Source: CAYLPU01 sp964385635
GTDB taxonomy: Bacteria > Chloroflexota > Anaerolineae > B4-G1
Assembly: GCA_964385635.1 (NCBI GenBank)
Contig: CAYLPU010000003.1
Location: 1-64,000 of the forward strand
Direction: 5' to 3'
Length of the DNA: 64,000 nucleotides
The first letter of the stretch is position 1. Each line of letters begins with the position of its first letter. The notes beneath the pieces were generated by a model. The model saw only the letters and a list, made by a program, of their open reading frames with translations. It was not told where the DNA came from and ran no database searches. Of the stretch, positions 57,647-64,000 are shown piece after piece. The translations under genes and the position numbers were made by a program.

Positions 57647-58480
57647 TTAGTGGTCCTGCAGCCCCCGCTCCCGACGCGCTTTGGCGATGATACGGTCGAA
57701 GTACCAGCGAAAGAGACCGGTGAGGCCGTTGGAGAGCAGGAAGTAGAGCCGTGTGTCGAGGCTGGGCAGGATGTACACCTGTCGTCGCTTGATGCCGCGC
57801 ACCAGCGCCTGGGCGACCTGATCGGCCGTCAGTGCCCGGGCCGCCCCGGCGATGCGGCGAGTCTCCAGAGGCTTGAACTGGTTCTCGTAGTGGAGTTGAG
57901 GCGTGTCGGTGTCGGGTGGGAAGATGATGGATACGTGGATGGAGTAGGGCTTCATCTCCGCGCGCAACACGTCCGAGAAGCCGCGCACGGCGAACTTGGC
58001 CGCGCTGTAGGCGGTGTAGCCGAACACCCCCAGGAATCCAGCCACCGACGAGAAGTTGACGATGTGACCGCTGCGCCGCTCCATCATCATAGGCAGGACC
58101 GCCTTGATCGGGTGTAACGTGCCGAAGAAGTCCACGTCCATCGTACTGTGGAAGGTCTCCAACCCCAATTCCTCAAAGTAGCCGGGATGGGCGAAGCCGG
58201 CAGCGTTGATCAGGATGTCGGGCGGGTGGCTGTCGGCGGTGAGGGCGGCGATGGCCCCCTGTGTCTGCTCCCAGTCCGTCACGTCGGCAGAATAGGCCCG
58301 GAGCCGCTGGGCTGGATTCTCCCGCAGGGGTTCCAACTCGGCCAGTGTCTCGTCCAGCAACTCCTGGCGGCGGGCGATGATGGACACGTGGGCTCCGCGC
58401 CGGGTCAGCAGTCGGGCTGTGGCCCGGCCGATGCCGCTGGAGCCGCCGGTGATGATGGCGTGTTGGGTGTGAAAGTCCAT
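57647..58480 (-). CDS. 3-Ketodihydrosphingosine reductase-like SDR
   Basis: This 277-aa SDR has the cofactor motif TGGSSGIG (residues 11-18), NAAG near 92-95, catalytic Ser about 145, and Tyr158/Lys162 in YSAAK. FPPDTDTPQLHYENQFKPLE (187-206) is almost word for word the KDSR signature of eukaryotic enzymes (PPDTDTP..EN..KPLETR-I). The C-terminal segment (YFLLSNGLTGLFRWYFDRII) is hydrophobic and may be membrane-bound, again as in KDSR. It would reduce 3-ketosphinganine with NADPH. The gene begins 11 bases after the serine palmitoyltransferase stop, which fixes the pathway context. Confidence 0.82.
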   Translation of the reverse strand: MDFHTQHAIITGGSSGIGRATARLLTRRGAHVSIIARRQELLDETLAELEPLRENPAQRLRAYSADVTDWEQTQGAIAALTADSHPPDILINAAGFAHPGYFEELGLETFHSTMDVDFFGTLHPIKAVLPMMMERRSGHIVNFSSVAGFLGVFGYTAYSAAKFAVRGFSDVLRAEMKPYSIHVSIIFPPDTDTPQLHYENQFKPLETRRIAGAARALTADQVAQALVRGIKRRQVYILPSLDTRLYFLLSNGLTGLFRWYFDRIIAKARRERGLQDH

Positions 58481-58491
58481 GTTTTCTCTCC

Positions 58492-59673
58492 TTACCCGAT
58501 GAGTCCCAAGGCCTGGCCCACCTCCCCAAACGTCGCCAGCACGCAGTCGAGTTGCTCGTCGGTGTGGGTCGCCATGTAACTGGTGCGCAGCAGCGCCGAC
58601 TCCGGCGGCACCGCTGGCGAGATGACCGGGTTGGTATAGATCCCCGCCTCGTAGAGCGCCTTCCAGGCTACGAAGGTGCGCATGTCGTCGCCGATGATGA
58701 CCGGGATGATGGGGGTCTCGCTACCACCTACGTTGAAACCCAACCGGCGGAATCCGGCCCGCATGCGCTCGCCGATCTGGTTGACCCGCGCGATGCGCTC
58801 CGGCTCCTCTTGCATCACCTCCAGCGCGGCCAGCGCGGCGGCTGTGTTGCCCGGCGGCATGCTGGCGCTGAAGATCAGCGAACGGGCGTTGTGCTGGACG
58901 TAGTGGATCACGTCCTCCGCGCCAGCGATAAACCCGCCCAGGCTGGCGAAGGATTTGCTGAAGGTGCCCATGGTCAGGTCCACCTGATCGGTGAGGCCAA
59001 AGTGGGCCGCCGTGCCGCGTCCCCCGCCCAGCACGCCGACGGAATGGGCATCGTCCACCATCAGCCGCGCTTCGTATTTCCGGCACAGCGGTACGATCTC
59101 CGGCAGCGGGGCGATATCGCCGCCCATGCTGAAAACGCCGTCCACGACCACCAGTTTGCCCGCGTCCCCCGGCAGTCCAGCCAGGACGCGCTCCAGATGG
59201 GCCATGTCGTTGTGGCGGAAGCGACGCATCTCACCGAAGGCCATCTGGCAGCCGTCCACGATGCTGGCGTGATCCTCTTTATCGGTGACGACGAAATCGC
59301 CCCGACCCACCAGCGCCGAGATGGTGCCCACGTTGGTCTGATAGCCGGTGGAGAAGACCAGCACCGCCTCCATACCCACGAACTCGGCCAGCCGGTGCTC
59401 CAGTTCCAGGTGCAATTCCAGCGTGCCGTTGAGGAAACGGGAACCGGTACAACTAGTGCCATACCGTCGTGTCGCCTCGATGGCGGCTTGGCGCACCCTG
59501 GGGTGCATGGTCAGGCCCAGGTAGTTGTTGGAGCCGATCATAATCAGGCGATGATTGCCTACGGTGACTTCGGTGCCCTCGCTGTCGGTGAGAGGGATGA
59601 AATAGGGATACAGGCCGGCCGCCTGGATTTCCTTTGCCTGGGTAAAGGCCCGGCACTTGTCGAATAAATCCAT
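58492..59673 (-). CDS. spt: Serine palmitoyltransferase (alpha-oxoamine synthase family)
   Basis: This 393-aa PLP enzyme has the catalytic Lys240 in TMGTFSKSFASLGGF, the cofactor Asp207 and His210 in VDDAHSVG, and the stacking His135 in DKEDHASIVDG. The sequence CTGSRFLNGTLELHLELEH and the N-terminal AGLYPYFIPL are close to Bacteroidota serine palmitoyltransferases rather than to KBL or BioF. It condenses serine with an acyl-CoA or acyl-ACP to 3-ketosphinganine. It is the first gene of a two-gene operon with the reductase, starting behind AAGGAGG. No acyl carrier protein gene lies beside it. Confidence 0.85.
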   Translation of the reverse strand: MDLFDKCRAFTQAKEIQAAGLYPYFIPLTDSEGTEVTVGNHRLIMIGSNNYLGLTMHPRVRQAAIEATRRYGTSCTGSRFLNGTLELHLELEHRLAEFVGMEAVLVFSTGYQTNVGTISALVGRGDFVVTDKEDHASIVDGCQMAFGEMRRFRHNDMAHLERVLAGLPGDAGKLVVVDGVFSMGGDIAPLPEIVPLCRKYEARLMVDDAHSVGVLGGGRGTAAHFGLTDQVDLTMGTFSKSFASLGGFIAGAEDVIHYVQHNARSLIFSASMPPGNTAAALAALEVMQEEPERIARVNQIGERMRAGFRRLGFNVGGSETPIIPVIIGDDMRTFVAWKALYEAGIYTNPVISPAVPPESALLRTSYMATHTDEQLDCVLATFGEVGQALGLIG

Positions 59674-59758
59674 CTGAATATCCTCCTTGCTTCTGCGTCG
59701 CTCAAGTTGCGCTGTTGTTTATAACACGGTATCATAGCCAGAGTTTCAGTAAAAGGCT

Positions 59759-59786
59759 TTTCCACGGGCGGTCCGTGGTGTATAAT
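59759..59786 (+). promoter_or_regulatory. Promoter of the quinate-dehydrogenase-like gene
   Basis: TTTCCA (59759-59764) and TATAAT (59781-59786) are 16 bases apart. AAGGAG precedes the start at 59820. The divergent sphingolipid pair begins 146 bases away, so the region may serve both directions. Confidence 0.45.
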
Positions 59787-59819
59787 TGGAGGAGTTCATT
59801 CATTTTAAGGAGTTGCCTC

Positions 59820-60719
59820 ATGAAACGAGCGGTTAGCGTTAGCCTGGGAAGTCCCGCCCGCGACAAGCGGGTCGTTGTCACTTTCAAAGGAGAGCCGATC
59901 AGCGTCGAGCGCATTGGCACTGACGGCGACGTGGAGAAGGCTCGGCGCCTGTTCGCTGAACTGGACGGCAAGGTCGATGCGCTGGGCGTGGGTGGAGCTG
60001 ACCTGTATCTGCGCCTGGACGATCGCGAATACCCCCTGTACGCCGCGCTGAGACTGGTCAAGGACGTCCACCGAACGCCCGTGGTCGATGGTCGTGGGCT
60101 GAAGCACACACTGGAGCGGCGCGTTTTCGAGTTGGCAAAGGAGGCGCTGGGTGGTATACCCCATTTCCGCAGTGCCTTTGTCCCGGTGGCGGTTGACCGG
60201 TTGGGCCTGGCCCAGGCAGCAGCAGACGTTTCCGACGAAGTGGTTATTGGCGATCTCATGGTCGCTCTCGGTATCCCCATCGCCATACGGGGCATTGACC
60301 AGTTCCGCAAAGTGGCACGCGTGTTACTGCCCATCGTCAGCCACTTTCCCATGAGTATGATCTTCTATGGAAGTGGTGGCGAAGAGCCCGATCCCAAGTA
60401 CCAGCGGTACTGGGAGGCTGCCGATCTGATTGCCGGCGATTTTATGTTCATGTGCAAGTATTTGCCCGACGACCTCACGGGCAAGACGGTCGTCACCAAC
60501 ACGACCACCGCCGATAACATCGAATTGCTGCGCGCGCGGGGCGTGCGCGAGGTAATCACGACGACGCCCCGGTACGAGGGTCGTTCTTTCGGCACCAACA
60601 TGATGGAGGCAGCGCTGACTGCTTACGCGGGCAAAGGCCGTCCCCTCAGCGACGACGAGCTAAACGAACTGATCGATGAACTCGATCTGCGGCCCAGCGT
60701 GCAGCGGCTGAACACGTAG
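59820..60719 (+). CDS. Protein of the 'quinate 5-dehydrogenase' family (function uncertain)
   Basis: This 299-aa protein matches a family commonly annotated quinate 5-dehydrogenase in Chloroflexota and Deinococcota. It begins KRAVSVSLGSPARDKRVVVTF and contains TPVVDGRGLKHTLERRV, a central LIAGDFMFMCKYLPDDLTGKTVVTN and VITTTPRYEGRSFGTNMMEA. No clear Rossmann GxGxxG motif is visible, so the enzymatic label is doubtful. The protein is cytoplasmic with no signal. It stands alone between the sphingolipid operon and the riboswitch region and is followed by a terminator. Confidence 0.65.
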   Translation: MKRAVSVSLGSPARDKRVVVTFKGEPISVERIGTDGDVEKARRLFAELDGKVDALGVGGADLYLRLDDREYPLYAALRLVKDVHRTPVVDGRGLKHTLERRVFELAKEALGGIPHFRSAFVPVAVDRLGLAQAAADVSDEVVIGDLMVALGIPIAIRGIDQFRKVARVLLPIVSHFPMSMIFYGSGGEEPDPKYQRYWEAADLIAGDFMFMCKYLPDDLTGKTVVTNTTTADNIELLRARGVREVITTTPRYEGRSFGTNMMEAALTAYAGKGRPLSDDELNELIDELDLRPSVQRLNT

Positions 60720-60731
60720 AGGGGCCTTTTC

Positions 60732-60753
60732 AGCGCCCTCTTTAGCGCTTTTT
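60732..60753 (+). terminator. Intrinsic terminator after the quinate-dehydrogenase-like gene
   Basis: AGCGC and GCGCT flank an 8-base loop and are followed by TTTTT. A second overlapping hairpin (GAGGGGC..GCGCCCTC) just upstream may alternate with it. Confidence 0.5.
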
Positions 60754-60810
60754 AAGGCCAGTCAAGCCGTTTGCCCCCGAACTGAAATGCACCCCACTTG
60801 CTTACTGCAT

Positions 60811-60839
60811 TTGCCTTCTGAGCCAAAATCGTGTAGAAT
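60811..60839 (+). promoter_or_regulatory. Promoter of the wtp riboswitch transcript
   Basis: TTGCCT (60811-60816) and TAGAAT (60834-60839) are 17 bases apart, about 20 bases before the first riboswitch copy. Confidence 0.5.
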
Positions 60840-60864
60840 GGTTCACAATCACATACGGTGTCTC

Positions 60865-60960
60865 TTCTCCGACCCACCGCCCCTAAGGGCCGATCCTACG
60901 GGGGGTGGGCGATAGGGTATGGCTGGAAACGGCCACACCTCCCGTGCTTGGAAAGGAGAA
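60865..60960 (+). ncRNA. Moco/Tuco-type riboswitch, copy 1
   Basis: The block has the order of the Moco RNA motif: CTCCGACCC at the 5' side, a G-rich stem, GGCTGGAAACGGCC as a GAAA-capped hairpin, then CCTCCCGTGCTTGGAAAGGA at the 3' side, which resembles the conserved end of the motif. It precedes a tungstate/molybdate transporter, the expected target. A strong terminator follows 22 bases later. The known motif senses molybdenum or tungsten cofactor; which of the two applies here cannot be read directly. Confidence 0.75.
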
Positions 60961-60981
60961 GGACGACGGGCAGCCAACGCG

Positions 60982-61018
60982 CCGGCGTCCACCTCTTTCC
61001 AGGTGGACGCCGGTTTTT
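60982..61018 (+). terminator. Strong intrinsic terminator of riboswitch copy 1
   Basis: CCGGCGTCCACCT and AGGTGGACGCCGG form a perfect 13-bp stem with loop CTTTCC, followed by TTTTT. The loop CTTTCCA can also pair with TGGAAAG at the end of the riboswitch, which offers a switching mechanism. Confidence 0.8.
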
Positions 61019-61020
61019 GA

Positions 61021-61100
61021 CATAGGACGCAGATCGCCGCAGATTTTCACAGATAGGACCAAAAAAAAGCAGCGTGTATCCGCGTTAATCTGCGTCCCCC
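61021..61100 (+). repeat. Short-period degenerate repeat between the two riboswitches
   Basis: GGACGCAGATCGCCGCAGAT, TTTCACAGATAGGACC and CGCGTTAATCTGCGTCCC words form an inverted arrangement (GGACGCAGAT/ATCTGCGTCC). The run AAAAAAAA in the middle is the only homopolymer of its size nearby. Confidence 0.5.
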
Positions 61101-61114
61101 ATAATATGCACAAG

Positions 61115-61209
61115 TCTCCGACCCATTACCCCCTAAGGGCTGTGCCTACGGGGGTTGGGCGACAGGGTGTGGCTGGAAACGGCCATGCCTCCCGTGCTTG
61201 GAAAGGAGA
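61115..61209 (+). ncRNA. Moco/Tuco-type riboswitch, copy 2
   Basis: This is a second 95-base copy, about 85 percent identical to copy 1, with all conserved words (CTCCGACCC, GGCTGGAAACGGCC, CTCCCGTGCTTGGAAAGG). It lies 138 bases before wtpA. No T-tract terminator follows. CCTTTCCA at about 61253-61260 can pair with TGGAAAGG at its 3' end, so control at another level such as folding of the leader is possible. Confidence 0.75.
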
Positions 61210-61347
61210 CCTGGACCGATGTGAGCCTTCTCCTGCATCGCTCTCATCTGCCCCTTTCCAGCGCGGGCGAGAGGAGTAAGGGGGGTGATGGGATGTAAGT
61301 GAATGACAAATAGATAAACCAGAATCTCACAAGGAGAGAGACTCACA

Positions 61348-62394
61348 ATGGATAAGCGAATTCTTTGGACACCTGTAGTCCTGATGGTGGTGCTGGCTCT
61401 GGTGGCCGGCTGTACGTCGCCAACGGACGTGGATATATCTGATCAGCCGACTGCCGCCCCTGGGCAACCGACGGCTGCCCCCGAGCAGCCGGCCCTGGAG
61501 GGCAAACTGATCGTCTTCCACGCCGGCAGCCTGAGCGTGCCGATGCAGGCCCTGGCGGAGGCTTTTCAGGCCAGGCACCCCGACGTGACCTTCGAGACCG
61601 AGGCCTCTGGCAGCAACGCCGCCGCCCGCAAGATCAGCGAGTTGGAGCGCGAGGCCGACCTGATGATGTCGGCCGACTACACGGTCATTGACAAGTTGTT
61701 GATCCCCGACTTCGCCGACTGGAATATCCAGTTCGCCCGCAACACGATGGTCATCGCCTACACTGACCAGTCTTTGTACGCCGGCGAGATCAACGCCGAC
61801 AACTGGTACGAGATCCTCACCCGCGACGGCGTGATCTACGGCCACTCTGACCCCGACGCCGACCCCTGTGGCTACCGCACGCTTTTGGTCTGGCAACTGG
61901 CCGAGGCGCACTACGGAGTGCCCGGATTGAACGGTACGCTGGAGGAGCACTGCCCGCCGGAGAACGTGCGCCCCAAGTCGGTGGAGTTGATCGCGCTCCT
62001 GGAGTCGGGCGACATGGATTACGCCTGGGAGTACCGGTCGGTGGCCGTGCAACACGGCATGAAGTTCGTCGAACTGCCGGACGAGATCAACCTGAGTTTG
62101 GTCGAGCACACCGACTTCTACAGCCAGGCGACGGTGGAGATCGCCGGCAAGGAGCCGGGGACGACCATGACGATGGTGGGTAAGCCCATCGTCTACGGCG
62201 TGACTATCCCCAGGAACGCACCCAGCCCGGACCTGGCCCTTGAGTTCGTCAAGTTCCTCGTCGGCCCGGAGGGGCAGGCGATCATGGAGCAGATGGGCCA
62301 GCCGCCCATCGTTCCGCCAGTTGCTGGTGACAAGGATGCACTCCCATTGGAGTTGCAACCGCTGATTGAGTCACCGGACACACTTGAGACGTGA
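61348..62394 (+). CDS. wtpA: Tungstate/molybdate-binding lipoprotein
   Basis: This 348-aa protein has a lipoprotein signal with lipobox LVAGC (Cys about 22) and a Pro/Ala/Gln linker. A type II binding protein of the WtpA/ModA family follows: FHAGSLSVPMQALAEAF (58-74), SGSNAAARKISELEREADLM, SADYTVIDKLLIPDFADW, then FARNTMVIAYTDQS. Ser/Thr/Asp/Glu residues in the first loops correspond to oxyanion ligands. It delivers tungstate or molybdate to the permease encoded next. The pair of riboswitches upstream supports metal-cofactor control. Confidence 0.88.
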   Translation: MDKRILWTPVVLMVVLALVAGCTSPTDVDISDQPTAAPGQPTAAPEQPALEGKLIVFHAGSLSVPMQALAEAFQARHPDVTFETEASGSNAAARKISELEREADLMMSADYTVIDKLLIPDFADWNIQFARNTMVIAYTDQSLYAGEINADNWYEILTRDGVIYGHSDPDADPCGYRTLLVWQLAEAHYGVPGLNGTLEEHCPPENVRPKSVELIALLESGDMDYAWEYRSVAVQHGMKFVELPDEINLSLVEHTDFYSQATVEIAGKEPGTTMTMVGKPIVYGVTIPRNAPSPDLALEFVKFLVGPEGQAIMEQMGQPPIVPPVAGDKDALPLELQPLIESPDTLET

Positions 62395-62458
62395 TACGTG
62401 ATGCGTGAACGCGAGAACAAGAATCATGCATCACGTTTCACGCTTCACGTAGGACGAA
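62395..62458 (+). repeat. Short-period repeat between wtpA and wtpB
   Basis: GATACGTGATGCGTGAACGC and ATCACGTTTCACGCTTCACG words, in inverted arrangement (CGTGAT/ATCACG), fill the gap. Same theme as at 31338 and 55590. Confidence 0.5.
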
Positions 62459-62461
62459 AAT

Positions 62462-63256
62462 ATGAGAGCCTTGTTTGCCGATAAAATGCGAGTCTTGTTC
62501 GTCGTCCTCGGATCGCTCTTGATCCTGTTCATCGCCTGGCCTCTGCTACGGACGATCACGGCCTCCAGCCCGACCCTCCTCTGGCAGACACTCCTGGAGG
62601 AGGAGGTGCGTGGTTCGATAGGGCTGACTTTTTACGCTTCCCTCATCGCCACGATCATCGCCTTTACCTGCGGCGTGCCGCTGGCCTACCTGCTGGCGCG
62701 GGTTGATTTCCCCGGTAAGTGGCTGGTCGAGGGAATCATTGACGTGCCCATCGTCGTGCCCCACTCGGCGGTCGGCATCGCGCTGCTCATGACCTTCGGG
62801 AGGCGCACGCTGTTGGGACAGGCGTTCGGCCTCTTTGGCCTCAGGTTCGTCTCCGCCGCGCCGGGTATCGTCATCGCCATGCTCTTCGTCAGCCTCTCGT
62901 TCCTGGTCAACGCGGCGAGGGAGGGGTTCGAGGCGGTCGACCCCCGCCTGGAGCGGGTGGCCCGCACGTTGGGCGCGTCGCCCTGGCGGGCCTTCTGGAG
63001 CGTCTCCTTCCCGCTGGCCTGGCGCAGCATCCTTTCGGGGCTGATCCTGATGTGGGCGCGGGGCTTGAGCGAGTTCGGGGCCGTTGTCATCCTGGCCTAC
63101 CACCCGATGGTCGCCCCGGTGCTCCTATACGAGCGTTTCGAGTCCTTCGGGCTGCGCTATTCCCGGCCCGTGGCGACCTTGATGATCCTGATCTGCCTGG
63201 TCACGTTCGTCGCGTTGCGAGTGACTACTGCCGGGCGGAAGGAGGACAAGGCGTGA
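62462..63256 (+). CDS. wtpB: Tungstate/molybdate ABC transporter permease
   Basis: This 264-aa protein has six TM helices, with the EAA loop read as EGFEAVDPRLERVARTLGAS (about residues 157-176) before WRAFWSVSFPLAWRSILSG. The phylogenetic pattern (LARVDFPGKWLVEGIIDVPIVVPHSAVGIALL) is of the WtpB/ModB type. It forms the membrane channel with the WtpC ATPase, whose start overlaps its stop. Confidence 0.88.
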   Translation: MRALFADKMRVLFVVLGSLLILFIAWPLLRTITASSPTLLWQTLLEEEVRGSIGLTFYASLIATIIAFTCGVPLAYLLARVDFPGKWLVEGIIDVPIVVPHSAVGIALLMTFGRRTLLGQAFGLFGLRFVSAAPGIVIAMLFVSLSFLVNAAREGFEAVDPRLERVARTLGASPWRAFWSVSFPLAWRSILSGLILMWARGLSEFGAVVILAYHPMVAPVLLYERFESFGLRYSRPVATLMILICLVTFVALRVTTAGRKEDKA

Positions 63257-64000
63257 AGAGCAGCGGGAGCGTGCAGGTCAGAGACCTGTGGGTTGACCTG
63301 GGGGAGTTTCATCTGCGCCAGATCAACCTCGACGTTGCTGCTGGCGAATACTTCGTCGTCCTCGGGCCGACCGGCGCTGGCAAGACAGTGCTTCTGGAGG
63401 CCGTCGCGGGTTTGCATCAACCCTGCAAAGGGCGTATCATGCTGGACGGCAGGGATGTCACGAACGTACCGCCGGAGCGGCGCTCCATCGGATTCGTCTA
63501 TCAGGACTATGTGCTGTTCCCTCACCTGGGTGTGGCGGAGAACATTGCCTTTGGGCTCAAACTGACGAAGATGGATCGCGCAACCATCGAGGAACGGGTG
63601 AGCGGAATCAGTCAACTGCTGACCATTGACCACCTGCTCCACCGCAGACCGGGGACATTGAGCGGGGGCGAGCAGCAGCGAGTGGCCCTGGCCCGGGCGC
63701 TGGTCGTCGAGCCCCGGCTCTTGCTCCTGGACGAGCCGCTGAGCGCGCTCGACCCAGAGATGCGGGAGGGATTGCAACGCGAGTTGGAGCGGTTGCATCG
63801 AGAACTGGGCACCACCACTATCCACGTCACGCACGACTTTGAGGAGGCCGTGGCGCTGGGGGATCGCATCGCTGTCGTGAACGGGGGGCGGGTCGTGCAG
63901 GTAGGCTCCCCAGAGGAAATCTTTAGAAGGCCGGGCTCTGAGTTTGTGGCCCGCTTCGTGGGGGTGAGAAACATCTTCCGAGGAGAGATCCGTCCCGGAG
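63253..64000 (+). CDS. wtpC: Tungstate/molybdate ABC transporter ATPase (runs off window)
   Basis: 249 residues are visible from the GTG at 63253, which overlaps the wtpB stop (GTGA). Walker A is LGPTGAGKT (about residues 37-45), Q-loop VYQDYVLFPHL, signature LSGGEQQRVALARAL, Walker B LLLLDEPLSALDPE and switch HVTHDF. A regulatory (MOP/TOBE-type) C-terminal domain is expected beyond base 64,000. Frame stays open to the window end. Confidence 0.88.
   Translation, partial: MKSSGSVQVRDLWVDLGEFHLRQINLDVAAGEYFVVLGPTGAGKTVLLEAVAGLHQPCKGRIMLDGRDVTNVPPERRSIGFVYQDYVLFPHLGVAENIAFGLKLTKMDRATIEERVSGISQLLTIDHLLHRRPGTLSGGEQQRVALARALVVEPRLLLLDEPLSALDPEMREGLQRELERLHRELGTTTIHVTHDFEEAVALGDRIAVVNGGRVVQVGSPEEIFRRPGSEFVARFVGVRNIFRGEIRPG

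Noticed and set aside
59820..60719. Shikimate/quinate dehydrogenase as a firm functional call
   Set aside because: No clear NAD-binding glycine motif is visible, and the family label seems to rest on transferred annotation.
1..64000. tRNA and rRNA genes
   Set aside because: I looked for the T-loop word GGTTCGAATCC-type and conserved rRNA words and found no stretch that folds as a cloverleaf or matches rRNA. Partial hits such as GGTTCGAA at 31430 are inside protein genes.

Overview
The window looks like a chromosomal segment of a member of the Chloroflexota, probably Anaerolineae-like. This is inferred from the high GC content, DUF1670 and DUF2723 proteins, many GT-C membrane glycosyltransferases, a T-box on pheS, and abundant short degenerate repeats. 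No 16S rRNA or other taxonomic marker is present, so the placement is tentative.

Bases 1 to about 8,030 form an accessory region that reads as an integron gene-cassette array. Small + strand genes are each followed by an inverted-repeat attC-like site with paired arms and an unpaired extrahelical G, ending in GTTA. The best sites are at 4003-4061 and 7891-8024. The cassettes carry a 119-aa unknown protein, a lipoprotein, a DUF3795 Cys-rich protein, a four-TM protein and a short-chain dehydrogenase. Two ORF-poor copies of a ~200-bp unit are also present. The array has been invaded twice. A reversed pair of DUF1670 genes lies inside what looks like the stem of one attC. Two group II introns, both with their reverse transcriptase internally deleted, lie between half attC sites. 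The integrase itself is not in the window and should lie to the left.

From 8.1 to 12.0 kb there is a lipoprotein/DUF169/antitoxin-like/amino acid racemase operon, two truncated gene fragments, and a ConA-like protein that carries an in-frame 105-bp mini-element. From 12.1 to 24.7 kb a TrmB regulator heads a run of a ketopantoate-reductase-like gene and a duplicated methyltransferase plus isoprenylcysteine-methyltransferase-like module. An export system follows (two tandem double FtsX permeases, a membrane fusion lipoprotein and an ATPase), then a frameshifted methyltransferase and an oxidoreductase stub. From 24.7 to 27.5 kb a PadR regulator precedes two SCP2-domain proteins. FabH and FabF (27.6-30.0 kb) face back toward them.

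From 30.2 to 39.5 kb lie galE, a GT4 glycosyltransferase, an ADP-ribosylglycohydrolase, a DUF2723 GT-C protein, a CNMP/bPH2 membrane protein, peptide deformylase and a LysM lipoprotein. From 39.6 to 48.4 kb come an SpoU methyltransferase, a T-box, pheS, two GT-C genes and pheT. An XRE/TPR pair and the nusA-ylxR-infB-rbfA-nrnA-truB-ribF translation operon follow (48.4-57.6 kb).

The right end holds a divergent serine palmitoyltransferase plus 3-ketodihydrosphingosine reductase pair, which predicts sphingolipid synthesis, and a quinate-dehydrogenase-like gene. Last are two tandem Moco/Tuco-type riboswitches in front of a tungstate/molybdate ABC transporter (wtpABC), which runs off the end of the window.

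The strongest candidates for something new are the attC-embedded DUF1670 pair, the doubly degraded intron pair in the cassette array, the tandem Moco riboswitch with unlike expression platforms, the sphingolipid pair, and a dispersed family of short-period repeats that has entered several genes in frame.
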